From assembly GCA_964607515.1 (NCBI GenBank), contig CAZSKU010000011.1, positions 10,997 to 74,996 of the forward strand: a stretch of DNA of 64,000 bases, in the 5' to 3' direction. The position numbers and the translations under genes are program-made. This DNA is from UBA6080 sp964607515 (GTDB lineage Bacteria; Fermentibacterota; Fermentibacteria; Fermentibacterales; JCC-6). The notes beneath the pieces were generated by a model, which did no database searches, had not been told where the DNA came from, and worked only from the letters and a program-made list of their open reading frames with translations. Below are positions 1 to 7,686 of this stretch, piece after piece (position 1 is the first letter of the stretch; each line of letters begins with the position of its first letter).

Positions 1-503
1 GCCTGAAACCGGGGGTGACCTTCTGGTTCTTGGTCAGGATGCTGCTCGACCGGTGCGCCACGGTAAAGGAGGGCATTGCGCTTCTCGAGGAGACGCCTCA
101 CTGCGCCAGCTGGACATACCTGCTGGCGGATGCCCGGGGGGATGCTGCCGTGGTGGAGCCAACCGTGAAGGGAGTTTCGGTAAGAAGACCCGAGAACGGA
201 CTGCTGATACTCACCAACCATGCGGTCTGTCCCGAATGGGCCGGCACAGAGTCGTACGTCCCTCCGGATTCCCGGATCAGGTACGAGAGGTTGAGCGACC
301 TCCTCGGCAGCGGAATCGTGGACATCGAGGACATCAGGCATGCCCTCGGGGATCACACCGGCCGGATCTGTTCCCACGGCGAACACTTCAAGGGACGAAG
401 GTTCGGAACACTGTGGTCGGTAGTGGGATCCCCGGGGGAACGGTGTCTGGAGATCGCCGAAGGCCCGCCGTGCAGCTCAGTCTATAGGGAGTTCAGGTTC
501 TGA
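1..503 (+). CDS. C45/acyl-CoA:6-APA acyltransferase-like hydrolase, C-terminal part
   Basis: The gene runs in from the left edge; the reading frame is open from base 3 and ends with TGA at 501-503. About 166 residues of the C-terminal part are visible. The segment reading KPG-TFWFLVRMLLDRC followed by a 'VKEGIALLEE' helix and a 'LLADARGDAAVVEP' strand is the pattern of the peptidase C45 / isopenicillin N acyltransferase-like Ntn hydrolases. In that family the catalytic Cys lies at the N-terminus of the mature beta subunit, which is outside the window. The substrate cannot be told. The gene is convergent with the next one and overlaps its end by 11 bases. Confidence 0.6.
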   Translation, partial: LKPGVTFWFLVRMLLDRCATVKEGIALLEETPHCASWTYLLADARGDAAVVEPTVKGVSVRRPENGLLILTNHAVCPEWAGTESYVPPDSRIRYERLSDLLGSGIVDIEDIRHALGDHTGRICSHGEHFKGRRFGTLWSVVGSPGERCLEIAEGPPCSSVYREFRF

Positions 504-1233
504 TCCGGTCCTGATCCCCAAGACAGTCCATCACGGTCTGTATAACCGCTTCCCGCTCGCAGTCCCGGAACATCTCGTGGTCCGTCTCCGGGAACATCAC
601 GGCCCTCTTTCTGTCGGCCGGTGTGGCGATACCGTCCAGAATCATTCCCGCGCTTCGCCAGTGGACCCTCCTGTCCCCGGTTCCCTGAAGGACCAGGGCC
701 GGGGAAACCACCCGGTGAAGCCTTCTGCGGGTCTGTACCACCAGGTCCATGAATGTCGATATCGATTCCATGGGAGCCCTGCGGTAGTTCAGATCCGACC
801 TGAGCATGCTCCTGTCGGTGTAGAACGGGGTCATGTCCCAGCTTCGGAAGAGCTTTTCCATCATGGGTCTGAGGAACCCCAGAGGTCTTCCGGGGCCGAA
901 GGGGGTGGAGGGGAATATCGCGGCACCCGCAAGTATCAGCTTCCGAATCAGGTCCGGATGCTCCACCGCCAGGTTCAGTGCCAGAAGCCCCCCCATGCTG
1001 TGCCCCACAACAATGACGGGCCCCCGGGAGGACGTCCGCTCCAGGGCCGCCCTGGCGTCGTCCAGCCAGTCCGGCCAGGTGAAGCCCGCGAGTTTCCTCC
1101 AGGAATCCTGCCCGTGCCCGCGAAGCAGGGGAACCTCCGGTTCCAGACCTTCCTTCCTCAGTCTGGAGATCAGGAACTCGAAGGCGAAGGGACCCGAGGT
1201 GAAACCGTGGATCAGCAGCACCGGCCCGGTCAC
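493..1233 (-). CDS. alpha/beta hydrolase (carboxylesterase / monoacylglycerol lipase-like)
   Basis: A 246-residue cytosolic alpha/beta hydrolase; no signal peptide. The oxyanion-hole motif is LLIHGF (7-12), the nucleophile elbow GHSMGG gives Ser79, and the likely acid and base are Asp187 (GTGDRRV) and His219 (ETDHEMF). Length and motif order fit Est30-like esterases. It starts with GTG at 1233, overlapping the TGA of the phosphatase gene upstream by four bases (GTGA), so it is the last gene of the fur-znuACB-phosphatase operon. Its substrate is unknown; nothing in the sequence links it mechanistically to metal transport. Confidence 0.8.
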   Translation of the reverse strand: MTGPVLLIHGFTSGPFAFEFLISRLRKEGLEPEVPLLRGHGQDSWRKLAGFTWPDWLDDARAALERTSSRGPVIVVGHSMGGLLALNLAVEHPDLIRKLILAGAAIFPSTPFGPGRPLGFLRPMMEKLFRSWDMTPFYTDRSMLRSDLNYRRAPMESISTFMDLVVQTRRRLHRVVSPALVLQGTGDRRVHWRSAGMILDGIATPADRKRAVMFPETDHEMFRDCEREAVIQTVMDCLGDQDRIRT

Positions 1234-1736
1234 CGGCGCCCCCCAACCAGGCCCAGCAGCTCCTTCAGGGTGGCCCGGCCGGCATCCACCACCTCCATGG
1301 GTCGTCTGCCCCCGGCGGTGACCGCGTGCAGGGCTTCCCCGGGGGACAGCCCCCGGACCCGGGAGAGCCAGGCCGCCATCACTATCCCGGTTCTCCCCAT
1401 TCCCGCCCAGCAGTGGACCACCGCGGGCATCCGCCGCTCCTCCGATTCCATCAGGAAAGGAATGATCTTCTGGTCCATGTCCCTGAGACTGATCAGGCTG
1501 AAATCCTCAACCGGGTTCCACAGGACGTGCTCCGGGCCGAAAAAAAACCTGTACCTTTCCAACAGGGGGGTTTCGTAGTCATCCATCTGGGCCTGGGAGA
1601 GCAGGCAGACCACCCGTTTCATCCCCGCGGAATTCATGAACGAGAGCCACCGGGCCACCTGTCCGTCGGCAACCCCCGGCCTGCACGCCCCGAAGACGTA
1701 TCGCTCCCCGGCTCCCGCGGCGGAGAAGTTGTGCAT
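1230..1736 (-). CDS. dual-specificity protein phosphatase family protein
   Basis: A 168-residue protein with the cysteine-phosphatase signature HCWAGMGRTG around residues 108-117, giving Cys109 as nucleophile and the following Arg in the P-loop. Asp78 in 'VEDFS' is a candidate general acid. The family hydrolyses phosphotyrosine or phosphoserine/threonine esters; some members act on lipids or sugars. The ATG at 1736 is chosen because it follows AAAGGAGG at good spacing and overlaps the TGA of the permease gene by one base (TGATG). A longer frame reading upstream is the shadow of the permease. It is translationally coupled to the metal-importer genes and to the hydrolase downstream. Confidence 0.8.
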   Translation of the reverse strand: MHNFSAAGAGERYVFGACRPGVADGQVARWLSFMNSAGMKRVVCLLSQAQMDDYETPLLERYRFFFGPEHVLWNPVEDFSLISLRDMDQKIIPFLMESEERRMPAVVHCWAGMGRTGIVMAAWLSRVRGLSPGEALHAVTAGGRRPMEVVDAGRATLKELLGLVGGRR

Positions 1737-2590
1737 CAGGTCCTCCTTTCCCGGAGCCTCCGACCCGCCAGGGCCAGGAAGTAGAAAGCCCCGGCTGTCA
1801 GGATCACCGCGGCCCCCGAGGAGACGTTCCAGAACCACGCGGCGGCCAGCCCCGCTCCGGAGAACACGTTTCCCAGAACCACCGCCCAGATCATCATCCC
1901 GGAAAGCCTTCTGTTGAACATGCCCGAGATCGCCGCAGGTATCGTCAACAGGGCGATGACCATGATCAGCCCCACCACCCTCATCATCATCACCACCGAT
2001 ACCGCCACCATGCAGAGGGTGACCAGGTGAAGCACTCCCACCGGCAGACCTCTGGCCTCGGCGAAGGTCTCGTCGAAACTCACGGCCTGAAGGGGACGGA
2101 AGAACAGCGCCACCCCGGCGAGCACCAGCAGGTCCATCACCGCCATGGCGCATATCTCCCACGGGGAAACCGCCAGAATGCTGCCGAAGAGGTAGCTCAT
2201 CAGGTTGGCCTTGTATCCCGGAGTCATGTCGGCGAAAAGAACTCCCAGAGCCATGCCCACCGCCCACAGCACACCGATTACGGTGTCGGACCTCTGGCGC
2301 CCCCGGCGGGTGATCGACCCCATGATGACCGCCGCGGCCAGGCTGAACACCAGCGCCCCCGCCATGGGCAAAACCCCGGGGGACGATCCAGCCGCCCCGG
2401 CAAGCACTCCGTACTGGAGCCAGTAGCCCAGCCCCACCCCGCCGTAGGCCGCGTGGGCTATGCCCCCGCTGATGAACACGATTCTTCTCGCCACCACCAG
2501 GCTTCCGATGACCCCGCAGGCTATGCTCACCAGGAATCCCGCCGCCAGGGCGTTCCGCATGAATCCCAAGGAGAGCATCTCCCCGGTCAT
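1736..2590 (-). CDS. znuB: metal ABC transporter permease (ZnuB/MntB family)
   Basis: A 284-residue integral membrane protein with about eight hydrophobic segments, of the ABC-3 family that imports Zn or Mn. The stretch 'RRIVFISGGIAHAAYGGVGLG' is the conserved N-terminal ABC-3 motif (usually SHAAFPGV). The start chosen is ATG at 2590 (MTGEMLSLGF), which overlaps the TGA of the ATPase gene in an ATGA junction; a longer frame upstream is shadow. It sits between the ATPase and the phosphatase in a coupled operon headed by a Fur-family repressor. Whether the metal is zinc or manganese cannot be decided from sequence alone. Confidence 0.88.
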   Translation of the reverse strand: MTGEMLSLGFMRNALAAGFLVSIACGVIGSLVVARRIVFISGGIAHAAYGGVGLGYWLQYGVLAGAAGSSPGVLPMAGALVFSLAAAVIMGSITRRGRQRSDTVIGVLWAVGMALGVLFADMTPGYKANLMSYLFGSILAVSPWEICAMAVMDLLVLAGVALFFRPLQAVSFDETFAEARGLPVGVLHLVTLCMVAVSVVMMMRVVGLIMVIALLTIPAAISGMFNRRLSGMMIWAVVLGNVFSGAGLAAAWFWNVSSGAAVILTAGAFYFLALAGRRLRERRT

Positions 2591-3357
2591 TGCGATTCCT
2601 TCCCGTGGGTGGACAGCACCCGGTGGGGAACGTCGCCGTGGGTGATGATGTCCACCGGGCACTGATAGGTGGTTCTGACGGCTTCCGCCGTGAGCATGTC
2701 CCGGCCGTGGTAATGGAGGGTGCGGTTGAGGCATGCGATGGTCTTCACCTCCGAGAACACCACGGTCAGGTCGTGGCTGGTCATGACGATGGTAACTGTC
2801 TCGTTGAGTTTCCTGAGCAGCTCGTATATCGAGGCGGCGGCCCCCGGATCCATGCTGGCGGTAGGCTCGTCCAGAACAAGGATCACCGGACGCACCGCCA
2901 GGGCCCGGGCGAAGAGGGTCCGCTGAATCTGGCCCATGGACAGCTCACCCATGGAGCGGTGGGCCAGATCCTGGATTCCAGTTCTCTCCAGGGCCTCCTC
3001 CACCGCCTCCCTATCCCCAGGAGAGGGTCTTCCCAGGAGGTTTCCCCCGTGAAGCCTGCCCATGCGAACCGCCTCCCGGACCGTGATGGGAAACCCCGGG
3101 TCGTAGCCCGCGCTCTGGGGCACGTAACCCACGTGTCTGCGTCCCTGACGGGGCGGAAGACCCATCACCCTGACCGAACCGGCGCCGGGGGGAATGAGCC
3201 CCAGGATAACCTTCAGAAGGGTCGTCTTTCCTCCGCCGTTGGGGCCGATGATTCCCAGGAAATCCCCCTCCGGAACGGTCAGGGAAATCCGGCTGAGCAC
3301 CTTCGCTCCGGCGTAGCCGGCCTCGACGTCTTTAAGCTCCAGGGCGGGGCTACTCAC
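2587..3357 (-). CDS. znuC: metal ABC transporter ATP-binding protein (ZnuC family)
   Basis: A 256-residue ABC ATPase. Walker A is GPNGGGKT at about residues 38-45, the signature is LSMGQ, and Walker B with the catalytic Glu is VLDEPTASMDPG; a switch His follows in 'MTSHDL'. A short C-terminal extension carries HGDVPH and another His. Together with the solute-binding protein (overlap 8 bases) and permease (ATGA overlap) it forms a complete ABC-3 metal importer on the cytoplasmic face of the inner membrane. Confidence 0.9.
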   Translation of the reverse strand: MSSPALELKDVEAGYAGAKVLSRISLTVPEGDFLGIIGPNGGGKTTLLKVILGLIPPGAGSVRVMGLPPRQGRRHVGYVPQSAGYDPGFPITVREAVRMGRLHGGNLLGRPSPGDREAVEEALERTGIQDLAHRSMGELSMGQIQRTLFARALAVRPVILVLDEPTASMDPGAAASIYELLRKLNETVTIVMTSHDLTVVFSEVKTIACLNRTLHYHGRDMLTAEAVRTTYQCPVDIITHGDVPHRVLSTHGKESQ

Positions 3358-4222
3358 CGGAGACTTCCAGAAGGGTTCCGGCGATGGTCCGTATGGCTCC
3401 GGGCCAGTCCTCCGTCAGAGGGCTCACCGTGACCACGGTCCCGCCTATTTCCCGGGCCACCGCTTCCGGGGCGTCCAGGGAAAACTCGGGCTGGGCGAAC
3501 ACCACCCTGATACCGTGGCTCCGGGCCAGGGCCACGGTCTCGGCCAGCTCCGGCGGGCTGGGTTCCTGGCCGCCCCTTTCCACGACCAGCATTTCCAGCC
3601 CGAATTCGTCGGCGAAATACCCCCAGGCGGGGTGGAACACGAGGAAACGGTTCTGACCGGACTGCTCCAGAGAAGCTCTTATCTCCCGCCCGAGGGAGTC
3701 CAGCTGGTCTTCGAATGTCTCGAGGTTGGCCCGGTATACCCCGGCGTGCCGGGGATCCATCTCCGCCAGGGCCGCGCATATGTTTCCAGCCTGGGTCTTC
3801 ACCAGCGACGGGGCAAGCCAGATGTGGGGATCCGGCGCGCCGGCGCCGGGATGGCGCCCGTTGTCGTTCCCCCGCACAACCCTCTCCACCCCGTGAGCCG
3901 TGTCCACGATCATCAGGGAAGGGTTGGCGGCGGAGATCCTTCCCATCCAGACATCCTCGAAGGGAACTCCCACGGTGAAGTAGGCCGACGCTTCCGCCAG
4001 GGAAGCCATCTGCGCCGGACGGGGTTCGTAGGTATGGGGGTCGCCGCCCGGCTCCACCATCACCTCCACGTTCACCAGATCTCCGGCGATCCGCTGTACG
4101 AAGTACTTCTGGGGGGAGATGCTGACGAAGACTGTGGGGACATCGGAAGGGGGTGACGGCGGTGTATTGCAGGCGCACAGGATCAACAGGGGCAGAAGTC
4201 GGGCCGGGTCGTTGAGTTTCAA
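3350..4222 (-). CDS. znuA: metal ABC transporter solute-binding lipoprotein (ZnuA family)
   Basis: A 290-residue periplasmic binding protein. The N-terminus has a lipoprotein signal with lipobox L15-C16-A17-C18, followed by a proline-rich linker. Candidate metal ligands are His63 (GGDPHTYEP), His133 (DPHIW) and His197 (FHPAWGYFADEF), the three-histidine layout of ZnuA/cluster A-I proteins; a fourth acidic ligand would lie in the C-terminal lobe. The His-rich loop typical of proteobacterial ZnuA is short here. It starts at 4222, overlapping the fur-like gene by four bases. The arrangement fur-znuA-znuC-znuB implies metal-dependent control. Confidence 0.88.
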   Translation of the reverse strand: MKLNDPARLLPLLILCACNTPPSPPSDVPTVFVSISPQKYFVQRIAGDLVNVEVMVEPGGDPHTYEPRPAQMASLAEASAYFTVGVPFEDVWMGRISAANPSLMIVDTAHGVERVVRGNDNGRHPGAGAPDPHIWLAPSLVKTQAGNICAALAEMDPRHAGVYRANLETFEDQLDSLGREIRASLEQSGQNRFLVFHPAWGYFADEFGLEMLVVERGGQEPSPPELAETVALARSHGIRVVFAQPEFSLDAPEAVAREIGGTVVTVSPLTEDWPGAIRTIAGTLLEVSGE

Positions 4223-4665
4223 ACATCCCCCTTCCGGTCCTGCATGCAGGACGGGCAGATCCCGGATATCTCAAGAATATGGCCGGTGGCGGTGTAGCCC
4301 GTTTTGGCCCGGACGTGGCCGTAGAGGGAGGCCAGCCCGTAGCACGGAAACTCCGTCACCCTGCCGCACATCGAGCAAACCACGAAGTGGGTGTCTCCCT
4401 GCTTGGCGCGGAAGCAGTTACGACTCCCCCCGAAATGGACCTGCCTGACGATGTCCAGCTTCTCGAACAGATCCACCGTCCTGTAGACCGTCACCAGTCC
4501 GAGCCCGGGATGGATCTTCCGGCCAAGTCTCCATATCTCCTCCGGAGTAAGCCCCTCCCGGTGCTCCGACAGAACCCTGATAACAGCCCGTCTTGGCAGG
4601 GTGAGCCGGACGCCCACCTCCCTGAGGACCCCGGCCCAGGAAACCGAATTGGAAATGGTTTTCAT
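4219..4665 (-). CDS. Fur-family metal-responsive transcriptional repressor (probably Zur)
   Basis: A 148-residue winged-helix regulator. The DNA-recognition segment includes 'GLGLVTVYRTVDLFEKL' (residues 55-70). The structural zinc site is clear: C97-x2-C100 and C137-x2-C140. His93 in DTHFVVC is a typical second-site ligand. First gene of the importer operon, so it probably represses itself and znuACB when metal is abundant; being next to ZnuABC favours Zur over Fur or Mur. The ATG at 4665 has no Shine-Dalgarno sequence and lies right behind a sigma-70-like promoter, which suggests a leaderless mRNA. No clear palindromic Fur/Zur box was found. Confidence 0.88.
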   Translation of the reverse strand: MKTISNSVSWAGVLREVGVRLTLPRRAVIRVLSEHREGLTPEEIWRLGRKIHPGLGLVTVYRTVDLFEKLDIVRQVHFGGSRNCFRAKQGDTHFVVCSMCGRVTEFPCYGLASLYGHVRAKTGYTATGHILEISGICPSCMQDRKGDV

Positions 4666-4671
4666 CTCGTA

Positions 4672-4700
4672 AGGATAGCAGCGGCTGCAGGGAGCGTCAA
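4672..4700 (-). promoter_or_regulatory. sigma-70-type promoter of the fur-znu operon
   Basis: On the minus strand, TTGACG (4700-4695) is separated by exactly 17 bases from TATCCT (4677-4672). The predicted transcription start is about seven bases past the -10, which is at or next to the ATG at 4665. The match is five of six for -35 and four of six for -10. The -35 lies immediately behind the terminator hairpin of the upstream protease gene. Confidence 0.5.
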
Positions 4701-4703
4701 CGG

Positions 4704-4734
4704 AAAGCGCCGGGTCCCGGAACGGACCCGGCGC
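4704..4734 (-). terminator. hairpin terminator of the protease/LPS operon
   Basis: Perfect 11-bp stem (4707-4717 with 4724-4734), six-base loop, followed on the minus strand by TTTCC. The T tract is short, so termination may be partial or rho-assisted. It lies just after the stop of the C25 protease gene at 4748. Confidence 0.7.
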
Positions 4735-4747
4735 CGGAGTTGCCTGT

Positions 4748-7156
4748 CTACCTTGCCACGATGAGCCGGGTGTTCCCCGTGAACCCTCCCCCGGCGAACC
4801 TCACCAAATAGAGTCCCGAGGGCACCGGCCTGTCAGCGGAGTCGGTGAGGTCCCAGAGCACCGCGTGGTTGCCGGCGTTCACCTCCCCGTCCACCAGGGT
4901 CACCACCTTCCTTCCCGTCAGGTCGAAGACTTCAAGGACGGCAGGGCCGGTCCGGGCCAGGCTGAATCCCAGAGTTGCGGTGTCTAGGGCCGGGTTAGGG
5001 GTGGCTGCTCTTATCCCCGCGGCCACCGCCGGGGCGGCCTGTCTCTCGAGGCTGGTGCCGGTGACCTGGATGGAGCCCTGGTAGGTATTGCGGTTCCTGG
5101 CCCACGCGGTGACCGTGATGGTGCCGGTGGAAGCGGGATTCACGTAGATCTGGGCGGCTCCCGACCCGTCGGTGTACCCCACGGCGTAGACGTCGCCCTC
5201 CTGCCAGCCGCCCTTCTGCAGGCAGACCCTGGCGTTCTCCACCGGAGAGCCCTCCGCGGTCACCGTAACGGTTACCGTTCCCGCCTGGTCGATCGAGGCC
5301 GGGTGGGTCGCGGAAAGGTCCGTGGGAACTTCGGTCCAGATGGGCAGTTCCGGATCGCCGAAGAGATTGTAGGCCTTGAGGCACCAGTCCATGTAAGTGC
5401 TGTCGGGAGGGCAGTAGAAATCCATGCTGGTGCCGTGGGCGATTCCGAGGTTGAAGATGTCGTTCTCCCAGTGGTCCTGGTAGAACCTCATGCAGAGCAT
5501 CTCGCTGGGGCCGGTGCAGGGGCCGGCGAAGTTGCCGAAACCGTAGCGGCTGTTGAAGCAGCCGAAGCCTCCCCCGTTGGGGGACGCCAGCCAGGCGTCG
5601 CCGCAGCAGTCGCCTCCGGAATAATCCAGGGCGCCGATGAGGCAGGATATGGACTGCCACAGCGCCGGAAGGCCGCCGGACTGGATGTTGGTCTGGGCCA
5701 TGATGTGGGCCACCGTGTAGTTGCTGTTCTGGGAGGTCCACATGTAGGTCTGGGAACCGTGGCTGGCGTGGTAAACGTGGTGGGGGCCGGCGTTGATCAT
5801 GGCGATGGTGTTTGCGGCGCTGTTGGTGCCGGCGGATTCGTAGAGCTTCTCCTCCTCCCACTCGTCGGAGGGGACGAAGGTCGAGATGGACTCGGCGCTG
5901 GCGCTGCCGGGAATGTAAGGGCTGTACCAGAGGATGCCGGTGGAGTACCCGATCCTGAGTTCCCTGGGGGCGGTCTCGAAGTAGTCGTTTCCGCCTATTC
6001 CCTCGTAGAGGAACACCTTTTCCACGAAGATGTCGGCCTCGGAGGAGGTGCTCACGCTGGCCCTCCCCACCCACAGGTCCGGGTGGTAGTCCACCTGGTC
6101 GTAGCCCGAGGGCTGGGGCGACTGGTAGGGGTAGGGAACCTCCCCCCAGGTCCCGTTCCCGTTGGCGTTCCAGAGGTCGGCCCCCGGTGAGGTGTCGTTG
6201 ATGTCGGCGAAGTACAGGTCCGTGGGTCCGTTGGTGGAGTAGCTGGCGTCGCCCACGAACTTGGCCTGGCGGCAGGTCACCTTGTCGTTGTCGCCGAATA
6301 TGAGCACGTAGTCCGTTCCCTGGTCGCGGCAGTCCGTGAGGAAGGCCCTCATCTCCTGCTGAAGGTCCGCCAGGGAATACTGGGACTGGACCCAGTCGGT
6401 GGTGTACACCCCGGTGGGAATTCCCTTGGCCGTCTTCCAGTCAGCCAGTTCCTGGGCCTGGGCTTGGAAGTCGGGGTGGGTGATGATGACGTACTGTCCG
6501 TACTCAAGGTCCCGGGGTTCCACCATGGCGGCCCCGGAGGGGCTCACCATGTCGGGGTTCAACACCAGCCGGGCCGCCGTGGCCATTGCCTGGGCCTCGC
6601 TTGAGGCGGTTCTCGCGGAGATGAGGTTCATGGAAGGGTCTTCCCCGTATGTGACCCGCAGGACCATGGCGGAGAGTACCTGAAGGGACTTGTCCGCGGG
6701 ATTCCAGCGCACCGGGTGCACCGTGACGTAGGCCAGGGGTATGCCCCAGAAAACGCTGGAGCCTGTAAGCACGGCCTGGTCAGCGGGGAAGGCCCTGTCC
6801 CGGCCGTAGAACAGGGGATCGGGAAGAGCCTGCACGAAGTCCAGGGGCGCCGAGATGGGGACCGACGCACAGGCGGGCTGAATGTTGAAGGAACCTGGCA
6901 GGGTGGTGTAGGAAGAGGAGAGCACCTCCACCCGGGTGGCGCCGCAGCCCGTGGGAAGGGCGATCTTCACGGGCATCAGGGGAAGCATGGGAGCCCCGGG
7001 GGTTGCCACCGAGGGAAGCCCCGGAACCGCCACCGCGTCGTAAACCCCTTCCCGCTCTATCAGGACGTCGGCCCGGTCGAAGGTGACCGAAACGGTGAAC
7101 TCACCCGCGAGCGCCAGCGCCGCGGGAAGAACCAGCAACAGTGCTGCAGATCTCAT
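4748..7156 (-). CDS. secreted gingipain-like cysteine peptidase (family C25) with FlgD-like C-terminal domain
   Basis: An 802-residue secreted protease. A signal peptide ends near residue 18 (LALAG). A propeptide-like beta region spans about 20-210, then the C25 catalytic region about 215-620. The likely catalytic pair is His466 in HASHG and Cys505 in ISCLIG, equivalent to the gingipain His-Gly and Cys sites. An Ig/carboxypeptidase-regulatory-like domain (about 625-710) precedes a C-terminal FlgD-like/Por-type domain (about 715-802) ending in 'GLYLVRFAGG...TRLIVAR'. Such tails are type IX-secretion sorting or surface-attachment domains in Bacteroidota; export by such a system here is inference. 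Last gene of the long operon, 35 bases after the PF04008 gene, with a terminator behind it. Confidence 0.85.
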   Translation of the reverse strand: MRSAALLLVLPAALALAGEFTVSVTFDRADVLIEREGVYDAVAVPGLPSVATPGAPMLPLMPVKIALPTGCGATRVEVLSSSYTTLPGSFNIQPACASVPISAPLDFVQALPDPLFYGRDRAFPADQAVLTGSSVFWGIPLAYVTVHPVRWNPADKSLQVLSAMVLRVTYGEDPSMNLISARTASSEAQAMATAARLVLNPDMVSPSGAAMVEPRDLEYGQYVIITHPDFQAQAQELADWKTAKGIPTGVYTTDWVQSQYSLADLQQEMRAFLTDCRDQGTDYVLIFGDNDKVTCRQAKFVGDASYSTNGPTDLYFADINDTSPGADLWNANGNGTWGEVPYPYQSPQPSGYDQVDYHPDLWVGRASVSTSSEADIFVEKVFLYEGIGGNDYFETAPRELRIGYSTGILWYSPYIPGSASAESISTFVPSDEWEEEKLYESAGTNSAANTIAMINAGPHHVYHASHGSQTYMWTSQNSNYTVAHIMAQTNIQSGGLPALWQSISCLIGALDYSGGDCCGDAWLASPNGGGFGCFNSRYGFGNFAGPCTGPSEMLCMRFYQDHWENDIFNLGIAHGTSMDFYCPPDSTYMDWCLKAYNLFGDPELPIWTEVPTDLSATHPASIDQAGTVTVTVTAEGSPVENARVCLQKGGWQEGDVYAVGYTDGSGAAQIYVNPASTGTITVTAWARNRNTYQGSIQVTGTSLERQAAPAVAAGIRAATPNPALDTATLGFSLARTGPAVLEVFDLTGRKVVTLVDGEVNAGNHAVLWDLTDSADRPVPSGLYLVRFAGGGFTGNTRLIVAR

Positions 7157-7191
7157 GTGTGCCTTCTTTCGAATCCGTGCTCCAACAATTC

Positions 7192-7674
7192 CTACCGTTT
7201 ATACCCGAAACGTTTCATCAATTCCAGCCTGGCGTCCACATCCTCCCGGCACTCCACTGCTGTGGGGGGCTCGCCGTCCACCACCCCCAGGATTCCGCCC
7301 CCCTGGCCGGTCCTGGCGACGATGACCTCCACGGGGTTGGCGGTGGCGCAGAATATGCCGCACACCTCCGGCACAGCCCGGACCGCAGGCAGGATCTGAA
7401 TTGGAAAAGCCCTGGCCAGAACGATCATGAAGCAATGGCCGGCGGCTATTCTGAGCAGGTTGTCTTCCGCCACCTTCTTCAGTTCCAGGTCGTTACCGTC
7501 GCTGCGCACGAGGCACGGTCCGGAGGCTTCGCTGAAGGCCAGGCCAAAGGGGGTTCCCGGGACCGTCCCCGCAACCGCCTCGTAGAGATCCTCCACGGTC
7601 TTGATGAAGTGGGACTGCCCGAGGATCACGTTGCACCCCTCGGGGAACTGAAGACGAACGCTTTCCAGTTTCAT
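7192..7674 (-). CDS. adenosine-specific kinase family protein (PF04008)
   Basis: A 160-residue protein matching the small PF04008 family, which is found in archaea and thermophilic bacteria: N-terminal 'VILGQSHFIKTVEDLYEA', central 'FGLAFSEASGPCLVR' and 'GHCFMIVL', then 'VCGIFCATANPVEVIVA' and 'GILGVVDG'. The family is named for adenosine-specific kinase activity in the literature, but the physiological role is poorly understood. It begins 12 bases after gatD and is probably co-transcribed with it. Confidence 0.8.
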   Translation of the reverse strand: MKLESVRLQFPEGCNVILGQSHFIKTVEDLYEAVAGTVPGTPFGLAFSEASGPCLVRSDGNDLELKKVAEDNLLRIAAGHCFMIVLARAFPIQILPAVRAVPEVCGIFCATANPVEVIVARTGQGGGILGVVDGEPPTAVECREDVDARLELMKRFGYKR

Positions 7675-7686
7675 CCCCGCCTCCCT

